In this document: positions 32,561-41,334 of the stretch, piece by piece
Layout: the number at the start of each line of letters is the position of its first letter
Numbering within the stretch: position 1 is the first letter of the stretch
Notes under the pieces: model-generated
Databases searched by the model: none
What the model saw: the letters and a program-made list of their open reading frames with translations, nothing else
What the model was told of the DNA's origin: nothing
Translations under genes and position numbers: made by a program
From: Clostridia bacterium
Lineage (GTDB): Bacteria; Bacillota; Clostridia; Lachnospirales; Lachnospiraceae
Assembly (NCBI GenBank): GCA_910576325.1
Contig: CAJTIM010000023.1
Span: 1 to 64,000, forward strand
DNA: 64,000 nt
Direction: 5' to 3'

Positions 32561-33665
32561 TGCCGCCTCCTAAAATCCATTTTGCCGCAGACAAAAGCTC
32601 TCCGTTTGTCACGGTCCTGTCCACAAAGGCTTCGCCTATCTTTCGAAGCAGCACAAATTTAATACTGCCCGCCTCCATCTTTTTATCCGAACGGGTAATC
32701 TCCACAATCCGTTCAGCCTCCGGACCCTCCGTAGAAACCGGCAGGGAAAATGCCCGAAGCCCTTCCGTAACTCTCTTAAAATCCGCCTCCGTCAGCAGCC
32801 CTCTTTTCAGAGCTATCCGGGCGGCCCCCGCTATTCCCACAGCCACACATTCTCCATGTAGAAGCTGAAACTCCTTAAGCTTTTCCACCGCATGCCCCAG
32901 GGTATGCCCGAAGTTCAGAAGCGCCCGCTCTCCCTGCTCCGTGGGATCCGCCTCCACCACGGCCCGCTTAATCTTACAGCTCTCCGCGATCATGGGAAGC
33001 AGCGCCTCATAGCTCCGCCGGCGGATATGTTCCTGATTCTCAATCAGCCATTGATAGTATGCTTCATTTCGAATCAGTCCATGCTTCAAAATCTCCGCCA
33101 TACCCGAAGCAAACTGCCGCTCCGGAAGCGTCCTCAAAACGGAAAGATTCATATACACCAGACTGGGCATGTGGAAGGCCCCGACCATATTTTTGTAGCT
33201 GTCAAAATCCACTCCCGTTTTGCCGCCGATACTGCTGTCCACCTGCGCCAGAAGGGTCGTGGGAATCTGAATAAAGCGAATTCCCCTAAGGTATGTGGCT
33301 GCCGCAAAGCCTGTCAGATCGCCGACCACGCCTCCTCCCAAGGCAGCCAGAAGATCCTTTCGGTCAAAGCGCTCCAAAATCAAATGCTCGTAAAGTCCCC
33401 GCACCGTATCCAGAGTCTTATACTCCTCTCCTGCCTCTATGGTATAAACCGTTACCTTCTTACAGACTCCCGAAAGAGCCTCCTTCACCGCTTTCCCGTA
33501 CAGGGGACCTACATGACTGTCCGTTACAATGCAGATCCTCCGCCTGCTGACATCCAAATCTCCAATCCGGCCGGAAAGCTCCTGAAAGCTCCTTTCCAGA
33601 CAAATGGAATAACAAAATTCCCCGTCTCTTTGTACGGGTAAAATCACACTGTTTTTCTCTTCCAT
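32538..33665 (-). CDS. aroB: 3-dehydroquinate synthase
   Basis: A 375-residue NAD- and zinc-dependent enzyme that converts DAHP to 3-dehydroquinate, the second step of the shikimate pathway. ALGGGVVGDLTGFAAATYLR is the nucleotide-binding block. Metal-binding residues include the glutamate of MAEILKHGLIRN and the histidines of LNFGHTLGHAVEK. The ATG at 33665 follows GAGGTG; an ATG four codons upstream is less well placed. The other shikimate genes are not in the window. Confidence 0.95.
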   Translation of the reverse strand: MEEKNSVILPVQRDGEFCYSICLERSFQELSGRIGDLDVSRRRICIVTDSHVGPLYGKAVKEALSGVCKKVTVYTIEAGEEYKTLDTVRGLYEHLILERFDRKDLLAALGGGVVGDLTGFAAATYLRGIRFIQIPTTLLAQVDSSIGGKTGVDFDSYKNMVGAFHMPSLVYMNLSVLRTLPERQFASGMAEILKHGLIRNEAYYQWLIENQEHIRRRSYEALLPMIAESCKIKRAVVEADPTEQGERALLNFGHTLGHAVEKLKEFQLLHGECVAVGIAGAARIALKRGLLTEADFKRVTEGLRAFSLPVSTEGPEAERIVEITRSDKKMEAGSIKFVLLRKIGEAFVDRTVTNGELLSAAKWILGGGNDETREI

Positions 33666-33695
33666 GACACACCTCATCCGTTTTCCGCCTTATAT

Positions 33696-34451
33696 TTAAA
33701 TATACTTCAAAAGGGTGACATAGCTTCGCCCCTTCTTCGACTGTCCGCCAATTCCCTGCAGCCGAAAGCGTCCCATGCCCCGGACGGATACCAAATCTCC
33801 CTCCTTCGGCTGATAACCGTTGGAAGTCACAAGCCTTCCGTTTACAAAAACCTTTCCGCCCTCAATCAATCCTGTCAGACTGCTTCTGGACGCCCCGAAT
33901 GCCAGAGACAGCAGACTGTCCAGACGAACGGAAGCCGCCGTTCCCGTAATCTCCCGTACTTTTGGCTCATAGAAAAAGCTCTCTCCCTCCACGCGCCCGG
34001 CCGTCACGGCAGTATGGCGAATCCGCGTCAGATTCCCGCAGATAAAATCTGCAATGCCCGCCTGGCAGAATAAAAAAGCTTCATCCTCCTCCACCAGAAT
34101 ATCCCCTGTTTTAGAGCGATCCAGTCCCTGATTCAGAACCGCTCCCAGGTAGTCCCGATGGCTTAAGCTCTCCGCAAATTTCTTATGAAGGGGCGTCAGC
34201 CGAATACAGGCAATCGGATATTCCGGGCAAAATAGAAGAGCATCAGGAACAAAGGCTGCCATCTGACGCTCCGCCGTCTCATATCCCCCAAAGCTCTCTA
34301 CCTTCAGATAAGAGAGCTCCCGGCGGATATCATAAAGAATATTCTGTTCATTCAGATTCAAAAAATCAGAATAGGTGACAATGCCCCTCTGATACGCCGT
34401 CCGGGCCAAATCCAGAAGACGCTTTCCTGTCTGCTGCTCCTCTTTTGTCAT
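33696..34451 (-). CDS. ylmH: YlmH-type S4-domain RNA-binding protein
   Basis: A 251-residue protein with a C-terminal S4 RNA-binding domain (VRLDSLLSLAFGASRSSLTG, about residues 175-194). It belongs to the YlmH group in the sepF/yggS neighbourhood of Firmicutes, linked in other species to rescue of stalled 50S subunits and to division. It starts three bases after the sepF stop codon. Confidence 0.9.
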   Translation of the reverse strand: MTKEEQQTGKRLLDLARTAYQRGIVTYSDFLNLNEQNILYDIRRELSYLKVESFGGYETAERQMAAFVPDALLFCPEYPIACIRLTPLHKKFAESLSHRDYLGAVLNQGLDRSKTGDILVEEDEAFLFCQAGIADFICGNLTRIRHTAVTAGRVEGESFFYEPKVREITGTAASVRLDSLLSLAFGASRSSLTGLIEGGKVFVNGRLVTSNGYQPKEGDLVSVRGMGRFRLQGIGGQSKKGRSYVTLLKYI

Positions 34452-34454
34452 AGC

Positions 34455-34976
34455 CTATCTTCCATATACCGAGGGGATGTCGATGGAACTGCTGATGATA
34501 TCCTGCAAATCACCCGAGATATCCACACTCCTGGGCGTTACCAGAAAAATACTGCCGGATACCTTCTGCAGATTGCCCCCTATGGCAAAGCAGGAACCGG
34601 ATGTGAAATCAATAATCCTCTGAGCCACATCCATATCCAGCCCTTCAAAATTCAGTACCACGGTACGATTACTGAGAAGCGTCTCGGTAATCTCCCTGGA
34701 ATCCTCAAAGCTTGTAGGTTTAATTACACATACCTCCATACCCTTCCCCTGCTTTCTCGAAGCCTGACGAATCGGTGTTACCTTAGCCCGCTCTTTTGCA
34801 GGCTCCTCATCATCAAAGTCGTCATAATCCTCTTCCTTCTTTCGTCGAAAGGAGCTTCTCTTCTCCGGTTTCTCTTCCTCGTAGTCATCATCGAAATCAT
34901 CATAGTCGTCATAATCATCGTAGTCATCATCTCCGCCCAGCTTCATGACGTCCAGGAATTTATCGATTACGCTCAT
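34455..34976 (-). CDS. sepF: Cell division protein SepF
   Basis: A 173-residue FtsZ-binding membrane anchor. The N-terminal amphipathic part (MSVIDKFLDVMKLG) is followed by a very acidic Asp/Tyr-rich linker of about 50 residues (DDYDDYDDYDDF repeats). The globular SepF domain (about 80-173) contains VCVIKPTSFEDSREI and LNFEGLDMDVAQRIIDFTSG. The linker is longer and more repetitive than in Bacillus. The gene lies between yggS and ylmH, the classical arrangement. Confidence 0.95.
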   Translation of the reverse strand: MSVIDKFLDVMKLGGDDDYDDYDDYDDFDDDYEEEKPEKRSSFRRKKEEDYDDFDDEEPAKERAKVTPIRQASRKQGKGMEVCVIKPTSFEDSREITETLLSNRTVVLNFEGLDMDVAQRIIDFTSGSCFAIGGNLQKVSGSIFLVTPRSVDISGDLQDIISSSIDIPSVYGR

Positions 34977-34991
34977 TTTACCGTCTCCAAT

Positions 34992-35687
34992 CTAACTATA
35001 ATTACGCTCCCCAAAGATACCCGTACCAACACGGACCATGGTAGCGCCTTCCTCAATTGCAACCTCATAGTCTCCTGTCATACCCATAGACAAGACACTC
35101 ATAGTTACATTATCAATGTTTTTCCTTTTTAAGTCAACACATAATTTCTTTAAATTGGAAAAATGTGTACGATTTTCCTCGGGATCCTCCACAAACGGGG
35201 CGATTGTCATCAATCCCTGAACGGAAATGCCCGGAAGCTCCGCTATTTTCCGAACCAGCTGTTCCGTCTCCTCAAGGGGAACCCCGAACTTGCTCTCCTC
35301 CCCTGCCACATTCACTTCAATGAGAATCGGCACAATGCATTGCCGCTTTACGGCCTCCGCGCTGATGGCCTCCGCCAGTCTCAAAGAGTCTACCGAATGG
35401 ATGAGACATGCCTTGTCCGCCACGTATTTTACCTTGTTGCGCTGAAGATGCCCTATGAGATGCCAGCGGATATCACGGGGCAGTTGGTCGTATTTCTCGC
35501 ACAGCTCCTGAACCTTGTTTTCTCCAAAATCCCTGGTACCTCCGGGCAGCAGCTCCTCAATCATAGAGACTGGCTTTGTCTTGCTGACTGCAATTAACGT
35601 TACCTCATCCCTGGAACGACCCGCCCGCTCGCAGGCCGCACAGATTCTCTTTTCCACTTCGGCCAGATTTTCAATTACCATATCCAT
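34992..35687 (-). CDS. yggS: PLP-binding protein, YggS/PLPBP family
   Basis: A 231-residue alanine-racemase-fold protein that binds pyridoxal phosphate through the lysine in LIAVSKTKPV and helps control vitamin B6 and amino-acid homeostasis. No racemase C-terminal domain is present, as expected. It is the first gene of the sepF group. The ATG follows AACAGGAGATGGAT, and a shortened element-2 stem-loop lies immediately upstream. Confidence 0.93.
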   Translation of the reverse strand: MDMVIENLAEVEKRICAACERAGRSRDEVTLIAVSKTKPVSMIEELLPGGTRDFGENKVQELCEKYDQLPRDIRWHLIGHLQRNKVKYVADKACLIHSVDSLRLAEAISAEAVKRQCIVPILIEVNVAGEESKFGVPLEETEQLVRKIAELPGISVQGLMTIAPFVEDPEENRTHFSNLKKLCVDLKRKNIDNVTMSVLSMGMTGDYEVAIEEGATMVRVGTGIFGERNYS

Positions 35688-35705
35688 CTCCTGTTAAAAG
35701 TTCCC

Positions 35706-35763
35706 TGATATTCCTCCCGCCGCAGCCCTATTAAATCAATTTCCGCACTGTGAGGGATATTAC
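35706..35763 (-). promoter_or_regulatory. Shortened element-2 copy upstream of yggS
   Basis: Minus sense: GGAACTGAAAACAG flank, TAATATCCCTCAC, CGGAAATTGATTT, then GGGAGGAATATCA. Compared with the copy at 30631-30723, the left half of the inner stem and the loop are missing. It lies within 20 bp of the yggS start. Confidence 0.55.
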
Positions 35764-35786
35764 TGTTTTCAGTTCCGTAATTGTTA

Positions 35787-37253
35787 TTAATCATAGATTA
35801 CTTCGTCCTCATTCACCGTATCCGCATTCAGAACAATGTGATCATAGACGGATAAACCGTAGCTGGTTCCCTCCTTCACAATGCAGTATTCCTCATTCTC
35901 ATAAAGAATCTGAATCTGGCGGAATATGGTATAGCCCTTGTTGATGTTGTATACGCCCTTGAGCTTCTCCATCTGCCCTACCTGGTATACCTCGGCGGAA
36001 TCCGTGCGGAGCAGAAGATCCCCGGAGTTCAGAAGCTTCTCGGAGGTGCTGAAATTCTCCTCCCTGGGATCCACATAAGCGTACTGATCATCCTGATAAT
36101 AAATCGTGGAATTCACGAATTTGGCCTCCGTGCTGCCGTCCTCCCCCACAGTCTGCTTCATAAAGCCCATATTGCTGTCGGCACCGGAATTTGTCACGTA
36201 ATTCTTGTCAATCACAAAGAACTCCTTTTCCGTCACGGCCGATTTTGGAATCTTAAGCCCTGTAGTCTCATCCCGCAGTATCTCGAAGGTCAGAAACCTG
36301 TCATTTGCATAGCGTATCATGGAGTTTACAAACTCCAACACTCCATAAGCATTGCCTTCCCGGTATTCCACCGTCACGGAGGGCCACAGAATCTCCTTGT
36401 CCTTATCCATACGGATTTCAATATAGGTGGTATTCTGAATGACGGTGCCGTCCTCCTTTGTCGTCTGGTTCTCCTTCAGCTTGTCCAGAAGGTAGGTTTC
36501 CATATCCGCGTCCAGAGGAAATACCAGCTTCCACAGCTCCTCGGTCACCAGCTTATACACGGGCTCTCCCTGACCCACCAGCTCCTCCGTACGCAGGTTG
36601 GTTCTGACATACGCCTCCTGATCAAACCAGGCGCTGCTTAAGGAATCAAGGCCCGCTCCCTCAAATCCGTCAATATAGTATTCCACCACACCGGTCGTTC
36701 CCGCATTATAACGGGTGAAAATGGCGCCCTCCGTCTCCGCTGCGCTGTCAAGCTCCGCAATCATATTCTGATTCATCAGGTCCAAAACGGAAGCATCCAT
36801 GGCGATCTTAAAATCATATACCTCCGAGAAATTCATATCGGAAAGATTACTCATATAAGTCATAATCTCTCCCCGGAGCTGACCGTAGTCCTCCTCGCTC
36901 AGTGTCAGCCCCTGGGCGCTCTCCTTCACGGCCCGGGCCATCTTTCCGCTCTCGTCCACGGTATACACCGCGGAATTCACGGAAACTTTTTCTCCCTCCC
37001 TGGCATAGTAGCTGACATATCCGGGCTTCTCCGACTGGAAAATCTGTTCCGTTCGAAGGGCAATTCCCGTATAGTGGTAATCGGTTGCCAGGTTTCCGGC
37101 AATGACCTCATAGCCCGAAATATGCGTTGAAGTAAAAAACATATATACGCAGACGATCAGGTAGACCGCAATAAATCCAAAAAATACAACGCCGATGTTT
37201 ATGGGGCGCCGGTATTTGATAATCTTTTTATTCTTTTTCCTGGTATCCGCCAC
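35787..37253 (-). CDS. HlyD-like membrane-anchored protein
   Basis: A 488-residue protein with a basic N-terminus (RKKNKKIIKYRR), one membrane helix near 20-42, and a large extracellular part with lipoyl-like/barrel-sandwich sequences (PGYVSYYAREGEKVSVNSAV, about 84-103). This resembles HlyD/MFP adaptor proteins. No ABC or MFS exporter gene lies beside it. Such genes commonly occur next to yggS/sepF in Lachnospiraceae, but their role is unknown. The start is a GTG after GGAGAGG. Confidence 0.75.
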   Translation of the reverse strand: MADTRKKNKKIIKYRRPINIGVVFFGFIAVYLIVCVYMFFTSTHISGYEVIAGNLATDYHYTGIALRTEQIFQSEKPGYVSYYAREGEKVSVNSAVYTVDESGKMARAVKESAQGLTLSEEDYGQLRGEIMTYMSNLSDMNFSEVYDFKIAMDASVLDLMNQNMIAELDSAAETEGAIFTRYNAGTTGVVEYYIDGFEGAGLDSLSSAWFDQEAYVRTNLRTEELVGQGEPVYKLVTEELWKLVFPLDADMETYLLDKLKENQTTKEDGTVIQNTTYIEIRMDKDKEILWPSVTVEYREGNAYGVLEFVNSMIRYANDRFLTFEILRDETTGLKIPKSAVTEKEFFVIDKNYVTNSGADSNMGFMKQTVGEDGSTEAKFVNSTIYYQDDQYAYVDPREENFSTSEKLLNSGDLLLRTDSAEVYQVGQMEKLKGVYNINKGYTIFRQIQILYENEEYCIVKEGTSYGLSVYDHIVLNADTVNEDEVIYD

Positions 37254-37291
37254 GAACGCCTCTCCTTCGCAGATCGATAATATGAAAATAC

Positions 37292-37316
37292 GGGGCTGTC
37301 ATCTCACGACAGCCCC
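37292..37316. terminator. Strong hairpin between the P-loop gene and the HlyD-like gene
   Basis: GGGGCTGTC and GACAGCCCC form a 9-bp stem with a seven-base loop. The T-rich side is on the plus strand (TCTCTT); on the minus strand it is followed by GTATTTTC. It probably ends or attenuates the P-loop gene transcript. Confidence 0.6.
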
Positions 37317-37342
37317 TCTCTTATGTACATATGTACGGTACC

Positions 37343-37762
37343 TTAACAGGAAATGAGAACCTGTTCCTTTGCAAAATCCGGCAAATCCTTCTCCTCTACG
37401 GAAATACTGATACACAGATCCACCTTGAACTGCTCGCTGATCTGATTGAGCTGTGTCAGGGTATCCGACAAATCCTTGCCCTCCAGATGGGCTATCTTCA
37501 AAAAGCTGTCCAGATACATCTGCTCCAGATCGTAGTCCTGGGAAATGATTCCGCAGATAAAACCGATAAACTCGTCGCTGTTCTTTAAGGGATAGTCCTT
37601 TACATTAATCAGGCGTACCTTATTGTTCAGCTCATGCATATGCTTTGTACTCTTATCCAGGTATACGATATTTCCCGATGCGGTCTTGATCTGATTGTTC
37701 ACTCTATCCAGCAAATGCTTTGTTTTTCCGTCTCCTTTATTTCCAATAATCAACTTTACCAT
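37343..37762 (-). CDS. Small P-loop protein of unknown function (PilT-like annotation group)
   Basis: A 139-residue protein starting with a Walker A-like loop, IIGNKGDGKTKHLLDRV (about residues 5-21). No clear Walker B or arginine-finger motif follows. Proteins of this type are often labelled twitching-motility/PilT-like, which is not justified here because no pilus genes are nearby. The ATG follows AAGGAGG. A consensus-like promoter lies about 75 bp upstream. Confidence 0.7.
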   Translation of the reverse strand: MVKLIIGNKGDGKTKHLLDRVNNQIKTASGNIVYLDKSTKHMHELNNKVRLINVKDYPLKNSDEFIGFICGIISQDYDLEQMYLDSFLKIAHLEGKDLSDTLTQLNQISEQFKVDLCISISVEEKDLPDFAKEQVLISC

Positions 37763-37838
37763 TGCCTCGTCCTCCTTGGGTTCCTATTCATTAATATTTT
37801 GGAACAGCCGGGGCTGTTCTGCTTTCCATTATGATAAT

Positions 37839-37867
37839 ATTATAGTCCATACATGTAAAAAAGACAA
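37839..37867 (-). promoter_or_regulatory. Promoter of the small P-loop gene
   Basis: On the minus strand TTGTCT and a perfect TATAAT are separated by 17 bp. A GAACAGCC/GGCTGTTC hairpin at about 37802-37819 lies between this promoter and the gene. Confidence 0.65.
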
Positions 37868-37916
37868 CCTATTTCTCGATAATCCGCCCCGGGAAACACA
37901 ATCCCGGCCAGGTTCA

Positions 37917-37953
37917 CACCCGCGCGAATTGCTCCGCTGATTGGCGCGGGTAT
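37917..37953 (-). other. GC-rich stem-loop downstream of mgsA
   Basis: ACCCGCGC and GCGCGGGT pair as an 8-bp stem around a 20-base loop, shortly after the mgsA stop codon. No T tract follows, so it may act as a 3' RNA-protecting structure or weak terminator. Confidence 0.45.
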
Positions 37954-37969
37954 GAAAAGCTGCCGATTC

Positions 37970-38365
37970 CTACATGTAAAGCTCCCGCCATTCCAGGTCT
38001 CCCCGATCCAGAGACTTAATCAGCAGCTCCGCAGTCGCAAGATTGGTTGCCATCGGAATATTATAGGTGTCACAAAGACGGATGACATTGTTCACATCAG
38101 GCTCGTGCTTCTTCGGCTCCGACGGATCACGAAGGAAAATCAGCAGGTCAATCTGATTGTGCTCTATCTGTGCCGCAAGCTGCTGCTCTCCCCCAAGATG
38201 GCCTGCCAGGTACTTATGCACGCTCAGATTCGTTACCTCTACAATCAGTCTTCCGGTGGTTCCGGTGGCGTACAGATTATGCTTACACAAAATTCCTCTG
38301 TACGCAATGCAGAAATTCTGCATCAGTTTCTTTTTTGCATCATGTGCGATTAATCCAATGTTCAT
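37970..38365 (-). CDS. mgsA: Methylglyoxal synthase
   Basis: A 131-residue enzyme that converts dihydroxyacetone phosphate to methylglyoxal and phosphate, a bypass of lower glycolysis. IALIAHD-type start (MNIGLIAHDAKK), the TGTTGRLI phosphate-binding loop and LIFLRDP are present. It starts 15 bp after the rodA stop codon, so it is probably in the same transcript. Dihydroxyacetone phosphate is also a product of the rhamnose pathway in this window. Confidence 0.95.
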   Translation of the reverse strand: MNIGLIAHDAKKKLMQNFCIAYRGILCKHNLYATGTTGRLIVEVTNLSVHKYLAGHLGGEQQLAAQIEHNQIDLLIFLRDPSEPKKHEPDVNNVIRLCDTYNIPMATNLATAELLIKSLDRGDLEWRELYM

Positions 38366-38380
38366 GCGAACACCCCCAAT

Positions 38381-39505
38381 TTAGTATTTTTTTGGCTGTA
38401 AGCCAACATTTAAAACAAAACCAACGGCCAGGAACAAGGTGACCAGAGAAGTCATTCCATAGCTGACAAATGGTAAGGGAATCCCCGTATTAGGCATAAT
38501 TCCCGTAGCCACGCAGATATTGACAAAGCTCTGAAACCCGATATAGCCTGCCACCCCACAGCAGATAATGGTTCCGGAGAATTCCCTGGACCGCTTTCCT
38601 ATCCAAATACATTCTAACACAATTAACGCCAATAGTAAAATAATTGTTGCACAACCGATAAATCCAAGCTCCTCTCCCGTCACCGCAAAGATAAAGTCCG
38701 TCTGAGGCTCCGCGATAAAGCTTCCGTTCTTTACGGAGGACACGGAATTGTTGTTCAGACCCTTTCCCGCCAGCTGTCCGGAACCGATAGCCATGATGGA
38801 ATTGAGCTGCTGATACGCATCATCCGCATACTTTGAAGGCTCCAGCCAGGCCATAATCCGCCGAAAGGCATAATCGTCCAATATCTTCTGATCCGGCTGC
38901 AGAATCAGGCTGATAAATACAATCACAGAGGGAACGCCCACCGCAACGGCCGCTCCGATGATCTTGTAGCTCAGACCGGCAATAAAAATCAGTACCAAAA
39001 AGATCACGATAATCGAAATCGTTGTGGAAAGATCCGGCTGCTCTTTGATATAGAGCACCGGTATTCCAAACAGCACCGCCGTTAAGGCAAGTATTTTCCA
39101 GGTATTCAGATGCTCCCTGTATTTTTCAAAAAACCTGGCAAAAAACAGGATTATAAGCAGCTTGGCAAGCTCGGAGGGCTGGAATTGAAAGCCGCCGATG
39201 TTCAGCCAGCGGTATGCTCCGTTCCTCCACACTCCAAAAGGCCGGATATTGACAAAGGGTATCTGCACCAATGACAGCAATACAAGATTAAACACATAGA
39301 TCAGCCAGTAAAACTTCAAAACCCAGGTATAATCCATAAGCGAGACTACCAGCATGGCCGCTGTCCCCAATGCCAGCCCCACAATCTGCTGGCTCTGCAC
39401 GGACTTGCGCGCGCTTCCGATGACCATCACTCCTATGATGCTGATAGCATACACGTAAAATACAAGTCTGAATCTGTAATCCCTCAGCCGATACTGTTTA
39501 AACAT
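38381..39505 (-). CDS. rodA: SEDS family peptidoglycan polymerase RodA
   Basis: A 374-residue polytopic membrane protein of the FtsW/RodA/SpoVE family, a glycosyltransferase that polymerises lipid II. Conserved blocks include RPFGVWRNGAYRWLNIGGFQ, FQPSELAKLLIILFFA, IKEQPDLSTTISI and the C-terminal GIPLPFVSYG. Position with mreBCD, PBP2 and minCDE points to RodA of the elongation machinery rather than FtsW. It lies nine bases downstream of minE. Confidence 0.93.
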   Translation of the reverse strand: MFKQYRLRDYRFRLVFYVYAISIIGVMVIGSARKSVQSQQIVGLALGTAAMLVVSLMDYTWVLKFYWLIYVFNLVLLSLVQIPFVNIRPFGVWRNGAYRWLNIGGFQFQPSELAKLLIILFFARFFEKYREHLNTWKILALTAVLFGIPVLYIKEQPDLSTTISIIVIFLVLIFIAGLSYKIIGAAVAVGVPSVIVFISLILQPDQKILDDYAFRRIMAWLEPSKYADDAYQQLNSIMAIGSGQLAGKGLNNNSVSSVKNGSFIAEPQTDFIFAVTGEELGFIGCATIILLLALIVLECIWIGKRSREFSGTIICCGVAGYIGFQSFVNICVATGIMPNTGIPLPFVSYGMTSLVTLFLAVGFVLNVGLQPKKY

Positions 39506-39514
39506 AATGCTCCT

Positions 39515-39796
39515 TTACCGATGCTCCAGCCCATGCTTCATGTCCTTAATAGGGATATTGGCGCACAGGGCCGGTACGCGGCCGTTCTCACTCTCGGATT
39601 CCGTCTGGGTAATCTGAATATCCAGGCCGTCGCAGTCAATCTCCATATACTTTGATATTACCTTAATAATATCATTTTTTATCAATTCCATAATCTCAGG
39701 GGAACAGTTGGCCCGATCTGAAATCAAAAGCAGCTTCAGACGGTCCTTTGCCACGTCACCTGAACTTTTCTTGCGAAAAAAATCCATTAAAGCCAT
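39515..39796 (-). CDS. minE: Cell division topological specificity factor MinE
   Basis: A 93-residue protein that stimulates MinD ATPase and drives its release from the membrane. DRLKLLLISDRANCSPEIM is the typical anti-MinCD region and is followed by the dimerisation domain. It completes a minC-minD-minE set, so this organism probably has a dynamic Min system. Confidence 0.95.
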   Translation of the reverse strand: MALMDFFRKKSSGDVAKDRLKLLLISDRANCSPEIMELIKNDIIKVISKYMEIDCDGLDIQITQTESESENGRVPALCANIPIKDMKHGLEHR

Positions 39797-39814
39797 TCTT
39801 TTCTCCCCCTTTGA

Positions 39815-40600
39815 TTATTTAAACAGCTTTGCAACCTTTGCAAAGAATCCATTATTGACCTCCATATTCATCAGGGGTACCTCCTCGCCCAGAACCCGCT
39901 TACAGATGTTCATATAAGCCGTTCCCGCCATGGAGGAATCGCCGGCCAGGGGTTCTCCCTGGTTGGTAGCGATTACGATGCTTTCGTCATCCGGAACCGC
40001 GCCAATCAGATCAATGGCCAGAATATCAATTACATCCTCAATCGACATCATATCGCCCCGTTTTACCATATCCATGCGCAGACGATTCACAATCAAATCA
40101 ATCTTGTGAATCTCATTGGCCTCCAAAAGCCCAATGATACGGTCCGCGTCGCGGATGGCGGAAACCTCCGGAGTGGTTACAATGATGGCTCTGTCCGCAG
40201 CGGCTATGGCATTCTTAAAGCCCTGCTCAATTCCTGCCGGGCAATCCAGCAGTATGTAATCGAATTCGTTCCGGAGCTCCTCAATCAGCTTCACCATCTG
40301 CTCCGGATTTACTGCCGTCTTGTCTCTTGTCTGTGCGGAAGGCAGAAGCGACAGATTGGGATAACGCTTGTCCTTAATCAGAGCCTGCTTAATGCGGCAG
40401 TTTCCTTCCACCACATCCACCAGATTGTATACAATCCTGTTTTCCAGTCCCATGACCACATCCAGATTCCGAAGTCCGATATCCGTATCAATCATGACAA
40501 CATTTTTGTTAAGCTTCGCAAGACCCGTACCAATATTCGCCGTGGAGGTGGTTTTGCCCACGCCGCCTTTTCCGGATGTAATTACAATTACCTCACTCAT
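39815..40600 (-). CDS. minD: Septum site-determining ATPase MinD
   Basis: A 261-residue deviant-Walker ATPase. The P-loop SGKGGVGKTTSTANI has the signature lysine of the family. IDTDIGLRNLDVVMGLE and LLDCPAGIEQGF are conserved. The C-terminus ends in a short amphipathic segment (FFAKVAKLFK) that should bind the membrane. It partners with the MinC and MinE encoded next to it. Confidence 0.97.
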   Translation of the reverse strand: MSEVIVITSGKGGVGKTTSTANIGTGLAKLNKNVVMIDTDIGLRNLDVVMGLENRIVYNLVDVVEGNCRIKQALIKDKRYPNLSLLPSAQTRDKTAVNPEQMVKLIEELRNEFDYILLDCPAGIEQGFKNAIAAADRAIIVTTPEVSAIRDADRIIGLLEANEIHKIDLIVNRLRMDMVKRGDMMSIEDVIDILAIDLIGAVPDDESIVIATNQGEPLAGDSSMAGTAYMNICKRVLGEEVPLMNMEVNNGFFAKVAKLFK

Positions 40601-40630
40601 ACAATTTCTTCCTCCAAATTTTCAATATTA

Positions 40631-41323
40631 TTATAAAGGTATATCGTTCAAAACCTCTTTTGTAATGGGCTCTATATAAATGTTCCCATCCTCCACATAA
40701 GCAATCTTCGGCGTGTCATCCGCCTTCTTCTTTTTCTTTGCCGGCGCCCCGTCGGAGCAGCGGGCAATCACATCCCCGATGCGTATCTGCATGGGATCCA
40801 TGGACAGTGCCGCCACAAAGGCCGCCTCATTGCCTGCAGCCCCCACAAAGATATTTCCCTTGAGGGTTCCCAGTACTATCACATTTCCCTTGGATATGAC
40901 TCTTGCACCCGGATTCACATCCCCCAGGATGATCACGCTGGTCTCGGATTCCAGAACCTGGCCGGAACGTAACGTCCCCTTGTAAAAGCGCCCGTCCTGA
41001 AGATTCATCAGATCCGCCGGCTTCTCCTCCCGCTCCTCCACAGCCTTGTGCATCCGGGCTTCCAGCTCTTCATTGCCGTCAATGATGCTGACAATCTGTA
41101 TCTGACAGCCGGCCGTGATCACCTCCACCAGCTCCATTTCCTCCTCCAGAGTTAATTCACGCCCCTGAAAGCAGACAGCCATCTGCACCTCTCCGAAGAA
41201 CTTGGCCGAAGAGCGGAACTTCTCCGCCACTTCCTTTTTCAGTTCCTCCCAGGAAAGCTTTGCATCTAAAATCACAATTAATCCGTATTTATTGCTTTTT
41301 ATGATTACCGGTTGATTTGCCAT
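40631..41323 (-). CDS. minC: Septum site-determining protein MinC
   Basis: A 230-residue inhibitor of FtsZ polymerisation. The N-terminal domain (to about 100) is followed by the right-handed beta-helix C-terminal domain (SVIILGDVNPGARVISKGNV, LGTLKGNIFVGAAGN) that dimerises and binds MinD. It starts 11 bases after the PBP2 stop codon, so the elongation and Min genes are one unit. Confidence 0.95.
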   Translation of the reverse strand: MANQPVIIKSNKYGLIVILDAKLSWEELKKEVAEKFRSSAKFFGEVQMAVCFQGRELTLEEEMELVEVITAGCQIQIVSIIDGNEELEARMHKAVEEREEKPADLMNLQDGRFYKGTLRSGQVLESETSVIILGDVNPGARVISKGNVIVLGTLKGNIFVGAAGNEAAFVAALSMDPMQIRIGDVIARCSDGAPAKKKKKADDTPKIAYVEDGNIYIEPITKEVLNDIPL

Positions 41324-41334
41324 CCTCTTTTCTC

